The position numbers and the translations under genes are program-made. This document shows positions 27,643-35,253 of a stretch of DNA of 64,000 nucleotides, in pieces. Position 1 is the stretch's first letter; each line of letters opens with the position of its first letter. Source of the DNA: CAVVDT01 sp963747005. Its GTDB lineage: Bacteria > Pseudomonadota > Alphaproteobacteria > Rhizobiales > Aestuariivirgaceae. Location: contig CAVVDT010000015.1 of assembly GCA_963747005.1 (NCBI GenBank), forward strand, positions 310,001 through 374,000, in the 5' to 3' direction. Below the pieces are notes generated by a model, which worked only from the letters and a program-made list of their open reading frames with translations, had not been told where the DNA came from and made no database searches.

Positions 27643-28242
27643 TCAGGAAAGCTGGCGGAATTTCTTCAGGAAAGCCGCCTTGGCCCGCTCCGGCGCCAGT
27701 CCTTCGAGACGGAAGAAAGCGGCATGGGCGTCGGGTTTGAGGCCCGCCGGCCGGCCAAAGAAGCTCGCGGCTTCCTTCTGCCCGAAGCCGGCAAGCTGCG
27801 TGGCCTCGAGAAACGCCGCCGCCTTGTCGGCTCGCTTGATGAGCTTGGTCACCGCCTCGGGCAACAGGGGGGGCAGGGAAAAGCGCACATGGATGGCCGC
27901 CAGCAGGCAATTTTCAAAAGCCTTGTAATCATAGCCGATGGCCGCCTTGAACGGCGAGATCATGTCGCCCACCACGTATTCAGGGGCATCGTGCAACAGC
28001 GCCGCCCGACGCCAGGCGACATCGAGGCCGGGCTTGAAGCTTGCCGCGATGGCCTCCACCAGCAGCGAATGTTGCGCCACCGAAAAGGCATGGGCGCCTG
28101 CCGTCTGGCCGTTCCAGCGCGCCACCCGTGCCAGGCCATGGGCGATATCCTCGATTTCGATGTCGAGCGGGGAGGGATCGATAAGGTCGAGGCGCCGGCC
28201 CGACAACATGCGTTGCCAGGCGCGCGGAAGTCTATCCGCCAT
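27643..28242 (-). CDS. HD-domain phosphohydrolase, YfbR-like
   Basis: A 199-aa HD-superfamily protein. Metal ligands are visible in AFSVAQHSLLVEA and LLHDAPEYVVGD (the HD pair). The order and the DMISPFK segment resemble YfbR-type 5'-deoxynucleotidases, which dephosphorylate dNMPs. Nucleotide clean-up would suit its neighbour tag, but this is inference. It overlaps the 3' end of tag by 11 bases, indicating a shared transcript. Confidence 0.88.
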   Translation of the reverse strand: MADRLPRAWQRMLSGRRLDLIDPSPLDIEIEDIAHGLARVARWNGQTAGAHAFSVAQHSLLVEAIAASFKPGLDVAWRRAALLHDAPEYVVGDMISPFKAAIGYDYKAFENCLLAAIHVRFSLPPLLPEAVTKLIKRADKAAAFLEATQLAGFGQKEAASFFGRPAGLKPDAHAAFFRLEGLAPERAKAAFLKKFRQLS

Positions 28243-28855
28243 GGGGCTTGGCTAGCGCCGCGCACGCCGCATGCCGGTGGCAGTCGATGAGGTGGTCGTT
28301 GACCATGCCCACCGCCTGCATGAAGGCATAGACGATGGTCGGTCCGCAGAAGCGAAAGCCTCTTTTCTTCAGGTCCTTGGAGATTGTCGTGGCGAGCGGG
28401 CTCGCCGCCGGTACCTCGCTGCCGCTCGTAAAGCTGTTCTGCACCGCTTCGCCGTCGATGAAGTCCCAAAGATAGGCCGCAAAACCCTCGCCGGCTTCGA
28501 TGTCGAGAAAGGCGCGGGCGTTGGTGATCGAGGCCTCGATCTTGGCGCGGTTGCGCACGATGCCGGCATCCCCCATCAGCCGCTCGACGTCGGCGGCACC
28601 CCAGCCGGCCATGATTTCAGGGTCGAACCCGGCAAAGGCGGCGCGGAAATTGTCGCGCTTCCTGAGGATGGTGATCCACGCAAGGCCGGCCTGAAAACCA
28701 TCGAGCAGCAGCTTTTCAAACAGCGCCCGCCCATCGCGCTCCGGCACTCCCCATTCGCTGTCGTGATAGGCGATATAGAGGGGGTCTTCGCCCGGCCAGC
28801 CGCAGCGCTTCAATCCGTCGCCGTGGGTAATGAGCGTGCGCGCCGCCATGTTCAT
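28232..28855 (-). CDS. tag: DNA-3-methyladenine glycosylase I
   Basis: A 207-aa base-excision enzyme removing 3-methyladenine from alkylated DNA. RCGWPGEDPLYIAYHDSEWG is the standard Tag N-terminus, with the zinc-binding Cys and His. DGFQAGLAWITILRKRDNFR forms the helix-hairpin-helix-type core, and RFCGPTIVYAFMQAVGMVNDH and CHRH form the C-terminal zinc site. Length is normal. The start overlaps the ygfZ stop (ATGA), and the HD gene follows with overlap. Confidence 0.96.
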   Translation of the reverse strand: MNMAARTLITHGDGLKRCGWPGEDPLYIAYHDSEWGVPERDGRALFEKLLLDGFQAGLAWITILRKRDNFRAAFAGFDPEIMAGWGAADVERLMGDAGIVRNRAKIEASITNARAFLDIEAGEGFAAYLWDFIDGEAVQNSFTSGSEVPAASPLATTISKDLKKRGFRFCGPTIVYAFMQAVGMVNDHLIDCHRHAACAALAKPHGG

Positions 28856-29709
28856 TCATCCTTTGATGCCGGGACGCTCCAGTGCGCCCAGGTTGGCTGC
28901 CTGAGAGCCAGGCGCGCCGTCCCCGCCATGATGTCGAGGCCATTCTGCCTTGCCGTTTCGGCCCGGTCGAGGCGGATGAGAGCGAGGCCGGTGTTGCCCG
29001 CAACCGACAACAGCATGCCGATTGGGCGATCACCCGCCGTCACCGCCAGGCCCGGCTCGGCCTCCCCGTCGATAGCGACCGGCACCATGCGCGAACGCGC
29101 GGTGCCGCGATGCTGCATGCGCGACACGACCTCCTGGCCCACATAGCAGCCCTTGGAAAAGCTCAGGGCCCCCAGCTGGTCGAGATTGGCCTCGTGCGGA
29201 AAGACCTCGGCCGAACCGATATCGACCGCATCGGCCAGCCCCGCAGCGATTCGCCGGGCGTCATAGGCGGCCTGATCGGCATTGGCGAGCCGGGCTAGCA
29301 CCTGCGGCGCGGCGATCAGTCGCGCACCAAACCCCTCAACCCGCGGATCGGCATAGGTCAGCACACCCTCGCCCTGCGCTTCGCCGTCCCACACCGCTGC
29401 CACGCCCAGGTCTTCTTCACGCTTCAACTCCACCCTGGCACGCAGCTTGTAGAGCGTCAGGCGCTGCAGCAGGCCCGCTGCCCCGGCGGCGGCGGCATCG
29501 ATGAGGAGGCGCTCCGCGTCGGCCACGACGAAGAAGTCGAAAAGGATCTTGCCTTGCGGCGTCAACAGCGCCGAATAGCTTGCCTCGCCATCGTCCAGGC
29601 CTTCGATGTCGGCGGTGACCACGTTGTGGAGGAAGCGGCGCGCCTCGGGACCCGTCACCGACAGGACAGCGCGCTCGCTCAACAGGGCAATGGAAGGGGT
29701 CGCGGTCAT
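28852..29709 (-). CDS. ygfZ: YgfZ/GcvT-domain folate-binding protein
   Basis: A 285-aa protein of the YgfZ family, tetrahydrofolate-dependent factors that help maintain certain Fe-S enzymes such as MiaB. The family signature K-G-C-Y-x-G-Q-E is present as SKGCYVGQEVVSRM, with the conserved cysteine. The GcvT-like fold region FLHNVVTADI and TPQGKILFDFFV is also clear. ATG 29709 (MTATPSIALL) is preferred over the longer frame to 29784, which overlaps the dihydroorotase promoter region. First gene of the leftward operon ending in GFA. Confidence 0.93.
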   Translation of the reverse strand: MTATPSIALLSERAVLSVTGPEARRFLHNVVTADIEGLDDGEASYSALLTPQGKILFDFFVVADAERLLIDAAAAGAAGLLQRLTLYKLRARVELKREEDLGVAAVWDGEAQGEGVLTYADPRVEGFGARLIAAPQVLARLANADQAAYDARRIAAGLADAVDIGSAEVFPHEANLDQLGALSFSKGCYVGQEVVSRMQHRGTARSRMVPVAIDGEAEPGLAVTAGDRPIGMLLSVAGNTGLALIRLDRAETARQNGLDIMAGTARLALRQPTWAHWSVPASKDE

Positions 29710-29783
29710 CTGGTCGATACGCCTTGCCTCGCCTTGAAGTTTTACGTAAGCCGGGTGCGCCCCGCAAGGAGACGCTAAGCCCA

Positions 29784-31124
29784 ATGTCCGACAGATATGA
29801 TCTCGTCTTCGCGAATGGAACCCTCGTCAACCATGACGGCGTGGGCAAGCGCGACGTTGCCGTCAAGGCGGGCCGCATCGCCGCTATCGGCTCGATCGAT
29901 GCCGGCAGCGCCGCCGAGGTGGTCGACTGCACCGGCCTGCATATCCTGCCCGGCGTCATCGACACCCAGGTGCATCTGCGCGAGCCCGGCGCCGAGCACA
30001 AGGAAGACCTCGCGACCGGCGGCCGCGCTGCCGTCATGGGCGGGGTGACCGCCGTCTTCGAGATGCCCAACACGTCGCCGTTGACGGTGACGCCCGAGGC
30101 CCATGCCGACAAGATCGCCCGCGCCACCGGCCGCATGCAGTGCGATTTCGCCTTCTTCTTCGGCGGCACCCGAGAAAATGCCGGGATCCTGAAAGCCGCC
30201 GAGCGCCTCCCCGGCTGTCCGGGCATCAAGGTGTTCATGGGCTCATCGACCGGTGAACTGCTGGTCGACGACGATGAAGGCATCGCAAGTATCCTCAAGC
30301 ACATCACCCGCCGCGCCGCCTTCCATTCCGAAGACGAATTCCGCCTGGCAGAGCGCAAGCCCCTGCGTCGTCCGGGTGATCCGTCGAGCCATCCGGTATG
30401 GCGCGATGTCGAGGCGGCCCGCCTGTGCACCGACCGCCTCCTGAGGCTGGCGCGCCAGGCCGGCAAGCGGGTGCATGTGCTGCATATTTCCACCGGCGAT
30501 GAAATGGAGTTGCTGGCCGAAGCCCGTGACGTGGCCACGGTGGAAGTGACGCCGCAGCACCTGACGCTGGCGGCACCGGAAGCCTATGAGCGCCTCGGCA
30601 GCCGCGCCCAGATGAACCCGCCGATCCGTGACAAGCACCACCGCCAGGCCCTGTGGCGGGCGCTTCAATCGGGACTGGTCGATGTTCTGGGCTCCGATCA
30701 TGCCCCCCATACGCTGGAAGAAAAGGCGAAAGACTATCCCGCATCCCCCTCGGGCATGCCGGGGGTGCAGACGCTGGTCCCGGTGATGCTCGATCACGTC
30801 AATGCCGGCCGCCTCAGCCTCGAGCGCTTCGTCGATCTTACCAGCCACGGGCCCATGCGGCTGTTCGGCATCGCGGCCAAGGGCCGCATCGCCCGCGGCT
30901 ACGACGCCGATCTGACCATCGTCGATATGAAGGCCCGGCGCACCATCGCCGATCAATGGATCGAGAGCCGTTGCGGCTGGACCCCCTATGACGGCATGAC
31001 GGTGACCGGCTGGCCGGTCGGCACTGTCATCCGCGGCCGCTGCGTCATGTGGCAGGGCGAGATCACCGGCTCAGCCCAGGGCCGCCCGGTGCGCTTCCTG
31101 GAAACCCTCGAACCGACCGACTGA
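29784..31124 (+). CDS. Dihydroorotase-like amidohydrolase with altered HxH motif
   Basis: A 446-aa amidohydrolase closest to the class I dihydroorotase type that closes carbamoyl-aspartate to dihydroorotate in pyrimidine synthesis. Present are the lysine normally carboxylated (GIKVFMGSSTG, K149), His in AAFHSEDE and VLHIST, and Asp in GSDHAPHT. The first metal motif reads DTQVHLREPG: Q62 replaces the first His of H-x-H. I recall this QxH form from the PRK09060 dihydroorotase subfamily, so it is a lineage feature, but it may alter metal binding. Divergent from ygfZ; followed by acuI after 15 bases. Confidence 0.88.
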   Translation: MSDRYDLVFANGTLVNHDGVGKRDVAVKAGRIAAIGSIDAGSAAEVVDCTGLHILPGVIDTQVHLREPGAEHKEDLATGGRAAVMGGVTAVFEMPNTSPLTVTPEAHADKIARATGRMQCDFAFFFGGTRENAGILKAAERLPGCPGIKVFMGSSTGELLVDDDEGIASILKHITRRAAFHSEDEFRLAERKPLRRPGDPSSHPVWRDVEAARLCTDRLLRLARQAGKRVHVLHISTGDEMELLAEARDVATVEVTPQHLTLAAPEAYERLGSRAQMNPPIRDKHHRQALWRALQSGLVDVLGSDHAPHTLEEKAKDYPASPSGMPGVQTLVPVMLDHVNAGRLSLERFVDLTSHGPMRLFGIAAKGRIARGYDADLTIVDMKARRTIADQWIESRCGWTPYDGMTVTGWPVGTVIRGRCVMWQGEITGSAQGRPVRFLETLEPTD

Positions 31125-31139
31125 GAAGGATATTGAAGC

Positions 31140-32126
31140 ATGACCGACACGTTCCGCGCCCTGAGAATCGACAAGACCGACGCCGGCCAGTCCGTTGCCA
31201 TCGTCGATCTCACCGAGGCCGACCTGATGGATGGCGACGTGACCGTCGCCGTCGCCAACTCCACCGTCAACTACAAGGACGGCCTGGCGATCACCGGCAA
31301 GGCGCCGGTGGTGCGCAAGTTTCCGCTCATCCCCGGCATCGACTTTGCCGGCACGGTGACTGCCTCCGGCCATGCCGGCATCGCCGTCGGTGACAAGGTG
31401 GTCCTCAACGGCTGGGGCGTGGGGGAAAGCCACAATGGCGGCCTGGCGGGCCGCGCCCGCGTCAAGGGCGACTGGTTGGTGCCGCTGCCTGCGGGGCTGG
31501 ATCTCGCCCACGCCATGGCTATCGGCACGGCAGGCTATACCGCCATGCTGTGTGTCATGGCGCTGCAGGATCAAGGGGTTGAGCCTGCCTCCGGCGAGGT
31601 GCTGGTGACCGGGGCGGCCGGTGGCGTCGGCTCGGTTGCCGTGGCGCTGCTGGCAAAGCTCGGCTACACCGTCGTTGCCTCCACCGGGCGGACCTCGGAG
31701 GAAGACTATCTCAAGGACCTGGGGGCTTCGGCGGTCATCGACCGGGCCGAATTCGCCACCCCGGTCAAGCCGCTGGCGCGCTCGCGCTGGGCCGGCGCCG
31801 TCGACGTGGCGGGCTCCACCACCCTGGCCAACGTCCTGTCGCAGATGAACTATGGCGGCACGGTAGCTGCCTGCGGCCTTGCCCAGGGCATGGACCTGCC
31901 CACCTCGGTCGCGCCCTTCATCCTGCGCGGGGTGAAGCTCATCGGCATCGATTCGGTGATGTGCCCCAAGCCGCGACGCATCGCCGCCTGGCAGCGCCTG
32001 GCGCGCGATCTCGACCTGGCAAAGCTCGACCGCATGACCACCCACATCAAGCTCGACGATGTGCCGAAGGCCGCCGCCGACATCCTCGCAGGAAAGATCC
32101 GCGGCCGCGTGGTGGTGGATTTGTAG
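31140..32126 (+). CDS. MDR-family oxidoreductase, acryloyl-CoA reductase (AcuI/YhdH)-like
   Basis: A 328-aa zinc-independent medium-chain dehydrogenase/reductase. NSTVNYKDGLAITGKAPVVRKFPLIPGIDFAG is the AcuI/YhdH N-terminal signature; VTGAAGGVGSVAVALL is the NADPH-binding Rossmann loop, and STGRTSEEDYLKDLGAS follows it. AcuI reduces acryloyl-CoA to propionyl-CoA in DMSP or 3-hydroxypropionate metabolism and detoxification. The AAGEVL-type C-terminus (ILAGKIRGRVVVDL) fits. It closely follows the dihydroorotase-like gene and is probably co-transcribed, with no obvious metabolic link. Confidence 0.92.
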   Translation: MTDTFRALRIDKTDAGQSVAIVDLTEADLMDGDVTVAVANSTVNYKDGLAITGKAPVVRKFPLIPGIDFAGTVTASGHAGIAVGDKVVLNGWGVGESHNGGLAGRARVKGDWLVPLPAGLDLAHAMAIGTAGYTAMLCVMALQDQGVEPASGEVLVTGAAGGVGSVAVALLAKLGYTVVASTGRTSEEDYLKDLGASAVIDRAEFATPVKPLARSRWAGAVDVAGSTTLANVLSQMNYGGTVAACGLAQGMDLPTSVAPFILRGVKLIGIDSVMCPKPRRIAAWQRLARDLDLAKLDRMTTHIKLDDVPKAAADILAGKIRGRVVVDL

Positions 32127-32140
32127 AAGTACTCAGTTCT

Positions 32141-32230
32141 TGTCATCCCGACGGACGTCGGGATCCAGTGCCCACGGGAAGGTCCTCGTTTCCAACCTCC
32201 TGGACCCCGGCCTTCGCCGGGGTGACAGAG
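32141..32230. repeat. Intact intergenic palindromic repeat
   Basis: Two arms, each its own hairpin: ATCCCGAC-GGAC-GTCGGGAT (8-bp stem) and CCCCGGC-CTTC-GCCGGGG (7-bp stem). The outer sequences TGTCATCCCGAC and CCGGGGTGACA are roughly inverted copies of each other. It lies between the convergent acuI and unknown genes, so it may act as a two-way terminator. The same arms flank the IS30 element. Confidence 0.8.
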
Positions 32231-32247
32231 AAGCAAGGCGACAGACG

Positions 32248-32595
32248 CTACTGCGTGGTGCGCGCCACGGTGAACTCGCCGGTGCGAATGCGCTCCGGCA
32301 GGCGCTCGGTCATCTTGGCGACCGGCTCCTCGCCATAGGTGGAGATCATGTCGGAGAGGGCAGCGAAGATCGCCGCGGTGGCGATGCAGTCGGGGTCGAT
32401 GCCTTCATAGATGGCTTCTTCCCAGGCATCGAGGATGTAGCGCAGTGCCTGTTGTTTCGGCTCGGCTTCGGCAGCCATGGCACCGTACTCCGCTGTTGCC
32501 TTGTAGATAGGCGGATTCTTCAAAGTTCTTGCTTCCCCTGATGCATCTGCGGTCACGTCCCGCCGCCGCAGTGCCCTTGCAAGGGACTTTAGCAT
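32248..32595 (-). CDS. Small protein of unknown function, CtrA-box promoter
   Basis: Not recognised. A 115-aa acidic, largely helical protein without signal or membrane segment. The N-terminus is basic (MLKSLARALRRRD); the middle region QQALRYILDAWEEAIYEGIDPDCIATAAIFAALSDMISTYGEEPVAKM could form a helical bundle. A perfect TTAA-N7-TTAA lies 27-41 bases upstream of its start, which points to the cell-cycle and motility regulon controlled by CtrA in alphaproteobacteria. It converges on acuI across the palindromic repeat. Confidence 0.75.
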   Translation of the reverse strand: MLKSLARALRRRDVTADASGEARTLKNPPIYKATAEYGAMAAEAEPKQQALRYILDAWEEAIYEGIDPDCIATAAIFAALSDMISTYGEEPVAKMTERLPERIRTGEFTVARTTQ

Positions 32596-32621
32596 AACCG
32601 CCGCCCGGCGCAGCCTCGGGT

Positions 32622-32636
32622 TTAAGAAAGGGTTAA
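32622..32636. promoter_or_regulatory. Perfect CtrA-type box TTAA-N7-TTAA
   Basis: TTAAGAAAGGGTTAA, an exact match to the CtrA consensus, 27 bases upstream of the unknown gene's ATG at 32595. It sits between that gene and the Nudix gene, both reading leftward, so the likely target is the unknown gene. Confidence 0.6.
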
Positions 32637-32662
32637 CGTGCGCGGCCGCATTTGAATCGATG

Positions 32663-33097
32663 TCAGCGGGCCAGCACGCGGACGATCAGATCGGCAGTGC
32701 CGGGGGTCATGGCAAGGCCCGCCAGATCATCGGGCGCAGCCCACATGATTGCCGAGGCGTCATCGCCCGCTATCGCCTCGCCGCCCGTCCAGCGGGCACC
32801 GAAAATGCTGATGACGTAGTGGTTTTCCAGTTCCCCGCCCCGGGACCTGTTGATGATGTCGATGCAATCGATGAGGCCGGCGATCTCCGCCTCGATGCCG
32901 GTTTCTTCCGCCAGTTCGCGCAAGACTGCCGCGCGCAGCGTCTCGCCCAGTTCCACATGCCCACCGGGCAGGCTCCACAGGCCGACCGGCGGGTTGACGC
33001 GCTTGACCAGCAGCACCTTGCCGTCGCGCACCACCAGGGCGCTCACCCCGGCGACGGGACCGGATCGGCTTGGGGTTTTGTCGGCAGGCGAGGTCAT
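32663..33097 (-). CDS. Nudix hydrolase
   Basis: A 144-aa pyrophosphohydrolase. The Nudix box G-x5-E-x7-R-E-x2-E-E-x-G is complete (GGHVELGETLRAAVLRELAEETGI, about residues 45-68). The small single-domain form with VSALVVRDGKVLLVKR at the start is typical of the ADP-ribose/NTP-type clade; substrate cannot be read. It is divergent from the SRAP gene (about 34 bp between starts), and the SRAP ribosome binding site lies in this gap. Confidence 0.93.
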   Translation of the reverse strand: MTSPADKTPSRSGPVAGVSALVVRDGKVLLVKRVNPPVGLWSLPGGHVELGETLRAAVLRELAEETGIEAEIAGLIDCIDIINRSRGGELENHYVISIFGARWTGGEAIAGDDASAIMWAAPDDLAGLAMTPGTADLIVRVLAR

Positions 33098-33131
33098 GGC
33101 AGGATGAAGCGGTTTTTGAGGAGAGGAAGTG

Positions 33132-33818
33132 ATGTGTGGTCTCTACAGCCTGCGCAAGAGCGAGGCAGAAGTCCGCGCCACTTTCGGATATGGCGGCGAA
33201 GCGGTCCTTGGCCCCCGCGACTATGTCACACCGGCGGGACCCATGGCCATAGTACGCGTGGAACGGACGGGCCTGCGGCTGGCGTGGGTGCGCTGGGGTC
33301 TGGTGCCGTCGTGGATGAAGGAGGTGAAGGCGGCGAAACCGCTGATCAACGCGCGCGGCGAAACCGTCACCCAGAAACCCTCCTTCCGCAACGCCATGCG
33401 CCGCCGCCGCTGCCTGATCCCCGCCGACGGGTTCTACGAGTGGTCGGGCGATCAGCCGGGCAGGAAGCAGCCTTGGCATATCCACCGGCCGGATAACGCC
33501 GTCTTTGCCTTTGCCGGCATCTGGGAGGAATGGATGGGCGTCGACGGCAGCGAACTGGAAACTGCCTGCATCATAACGACGGCGGCCAATCGCTCGATCG
33601 CCGCCATCCACGACCGCATGCCGGTGGTCATCGACCCCGAAGCCTTTGCCCTGTGGCTTGACACCGACAACGTCAAGGCCGACGAGGCAGCCGCGCTGCT
33701 GGTTCCGGCAGCGGATAAATACTTCGTCATGCAAAAGACCGTCATTGCCCGCACCTCCCCGCCGCCCGGACCGGCTGTTCCGCCGAACGTCGACGGCGGC
33801 CAGATGAAGCTCATCTGA
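33132..33818 (+). CDS. SRAP domain protein (YedK/HMCES), abasic-site DNA-protein crosslinker
   Basis: A 228-aa SOS-response-associated protein. After removal of Met the N-terminus is Cys-2 (MCGLYSLR), the residue that crosslinks to abasic sites in single-stranded DNA. The SRAP core is complete: WGLVPSWMK, INARGET, RRCLIPADGFYEW and the active-site His in AIHDRMPVV. ATG 33132 is chosen over the GTG at 33129 because it puts Cys at position 2. GAGAGGAAG just upstream is a strong ribosome binding site. No LexA box was found by eye. Confidence 0.95.
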   Translation: MCGLYSLRKSEAEVRATFGYGGEAVLGPRDYVTPAGPMAIVRVERTGLRLAWVRWGLVPSWMKEVKAAKPLINARGETVTQKPSFRNAMRRRRCLIPADGFYEWSGDQPGRKQPWHIHRPDNAVFAFAGIWEEWMGVDGSELETACIITTAANRSIAAIHDRMPVVIDPEAFALWLDTDNVKADEAAALLVPAADKYFVMQKTVIARTSPPPGPAVPPNVDGGQMKLI

Positions 33819-33854
33819 GCCAACCCGGATATGAGCAGGCCAGCGATAATCCGG

Positions 33855-34730
33855 CTATGCCGGCTTGCAGGGCATGTCCAATTGCTTCTTGAGCAGGACA
33901 ATTGTCGACAGGGCACAACCGATCAGGCGCTGCGCCGGAGCCGCCAGTGCGCTGGCCGGCAGGGAATTGGCGGCGATGTCGAATGCGGCGGCGCGGCGTA
34001 CAAGTTGCGGTGCCGCCGACACCAGGGGCAAGCCTTCGATGCTGGCCTTGACCTGGCTCAGGAACGCCTTGTCGTCAGTGGCGATTGCACGGTCAAGATT
34101 GGTGGCGATTTCGCGCAATTGGCGCGTCGTGTCGGTGATAAGGGCAAACCAGGCTTCGTCTTCGATCTTGCTTCGCTTCAATTCCAGAATGGTGGAATTC
34201 AGAAGTGGACTGTCGCGATAGCGTTCATCCGCAGCGCTCGCCCGCGTGAAGGCGCGCGATGCGGGCAGCAGGCCGATGATCGCATTCGTCAACTGGTGCT
34301 TGCTTACCGGCTTGGTGATGGTGGCATCGAACAGTTCCTGCCAATCGGCGGCTGCAGAAAATTCGTTCAGGAAGCCCGACATGGCGACAATCAGGGTCTT
34401 GCCGCCCAGATCCCGGATCGTTCTGAGGTCGCGCGCCGTCGACATCCCGTCCATGACCGGCATGTCGATATCGAGGATCACCATGTCATAGGCGGTCTGG
34501 TGGGCGGCATTCAGGGCTTCCTCGCCATTCGCCACCGTGTGCACGTCGAAGCCCATGCGCCTGATCAGCGCCGAAGTGAGAACGCGGGCGGCAACACAGT
34601 CATCGGCCAGGAGAATGCGAAGCTTGGGCTGGCCGGATTGCACCGGCCCGCTATCGGCAGGATCTTCCTGTTCGTCAGGCCCGTCGACCCAGGGCGCACT
34701 CATTCGGCAATCCGCCGTTTGCATGATCAC
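33855..34730 (-). CDS. Response regulator receiver protein with a degenerate Hpt-like C-terminus
   Basis: A 291-aa protein. Residues about 37-155 are a receiver domain: acidic pair D43-D44 in LLADDCVAA, phosphoacceptor D87 in VILDIDMPVMDG, S118 and K140 in TITKPVSKH. Residues about 175-270 are helical and look like an Hpt (histidine phosphotransfer) domain, but the phosphorylatable His-x-x-K/R-G motif is absent: the equivalent stretch reads ASIEGLPLVSAAPQLVRRAAA. No DNA-binding domain is present. This suggests a phosphorelay modulator rather than a transcription factor. It stands alone. Confidence 0.85.
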   Translation of the reverse strand: MIMQTADCRMSAPWVDGPDEQEDPADSGPVQSGQPKLRILLADDCVAARVLTSALIRRMGFDVHTVANGEEALNAAHQTAYDMVILDIDMPVMDGMSTARDLRTIRDLGGKTLIVAMSGFLNEFSAAADWQELFDATITKPVSKHQLTNAIIGLLPASRAFTRASAADERYRDSPLLNSTILELKRSKIEDEAWFALITDTTRQLREIATNLDRAIATDDKAFLSQVKASIEGLPLVSAAPQLVRRAAAFDIAANSLPASALAAPAQRLIGCALSTIVLLKKQLDMPCKPA

Positions 34731-34818
34731 TCATCAAAAGCCTGACAAGCCTACGCGGAGAGGGTAACCAAATTGCCAACAACCTGCCCGCACCGTTAGC
34801 GTGAAATCTGAGCAGACC

Positions 34819-35253
34819 CTAGCCTGCGGGCTCGATCAGCTTGCGCGCCATGCATAGACGCGGCTCCACCTCATAGCCGAGGCTCTCGTAAAAGCCCCGC
34901 ACCGCGTCGTTTTCCGCCCTCACCAGCAGGTTGAGCTTCCAGATGCCATGGGCCTTCAGCCAGTCTTCCGCCGCGGCCATTACCTGACGCCCGAACCCCT
35001 GGCCCTGCGTGGCGGGATCGACGCTGACATAATAGACGATGCCGCGATGGCCGTCGTGGCCGACCATCACCGAGGCTACCAGCCGTTCATCGAGCCGAGC
35101 TACCAGCACCTCGGAGCCGGGCTTGCCGCGGGCCAGGGCGATGTCCTTTGCCGGATCGTTCCACGGCCTGACGAGGCCACAGGCCGACCACAGTGCGATG
35201 GTCTCGTCGACATCGCCATCGACGATGGGGCGGAAGGCAAGCGCGGCCGTCAT
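34819..35253 (-). CDS. GNAT family acetyltransferase (YpeA-like)
   Basis: A 144-aa single-domain N-acetyltransferase. The acetyl-CoA motif A is VDPATQGQGFGRQVM (Q/R-x-x-G-x-G/A), preceded by YYVSVDP and followed by the C-terminal FYESLGYEVEPR pattern. The opening IVDGDVDETIALWSACGL is that of YpeA/RimI-like proteins. Substrate is unknown. It is last in the leftward tsaC-FAD oxidoreductase-GNAT operon and shares an ATGA overlap with the FAD gene. Confidence 0.93.
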   Translation of the reverse strand: MTAALAFRPIVDGDVDETIALWSACGLVRPWNDPAKDIALARGKPGSEVLVARLDERLVASVMVGHDGHRGIVYYVSVDPATQGQGFGRQVMAAAEDWLKAHGIWKLNLLVRAENDAVRGFYESLGYEVEPRLCMARKLIEPAG

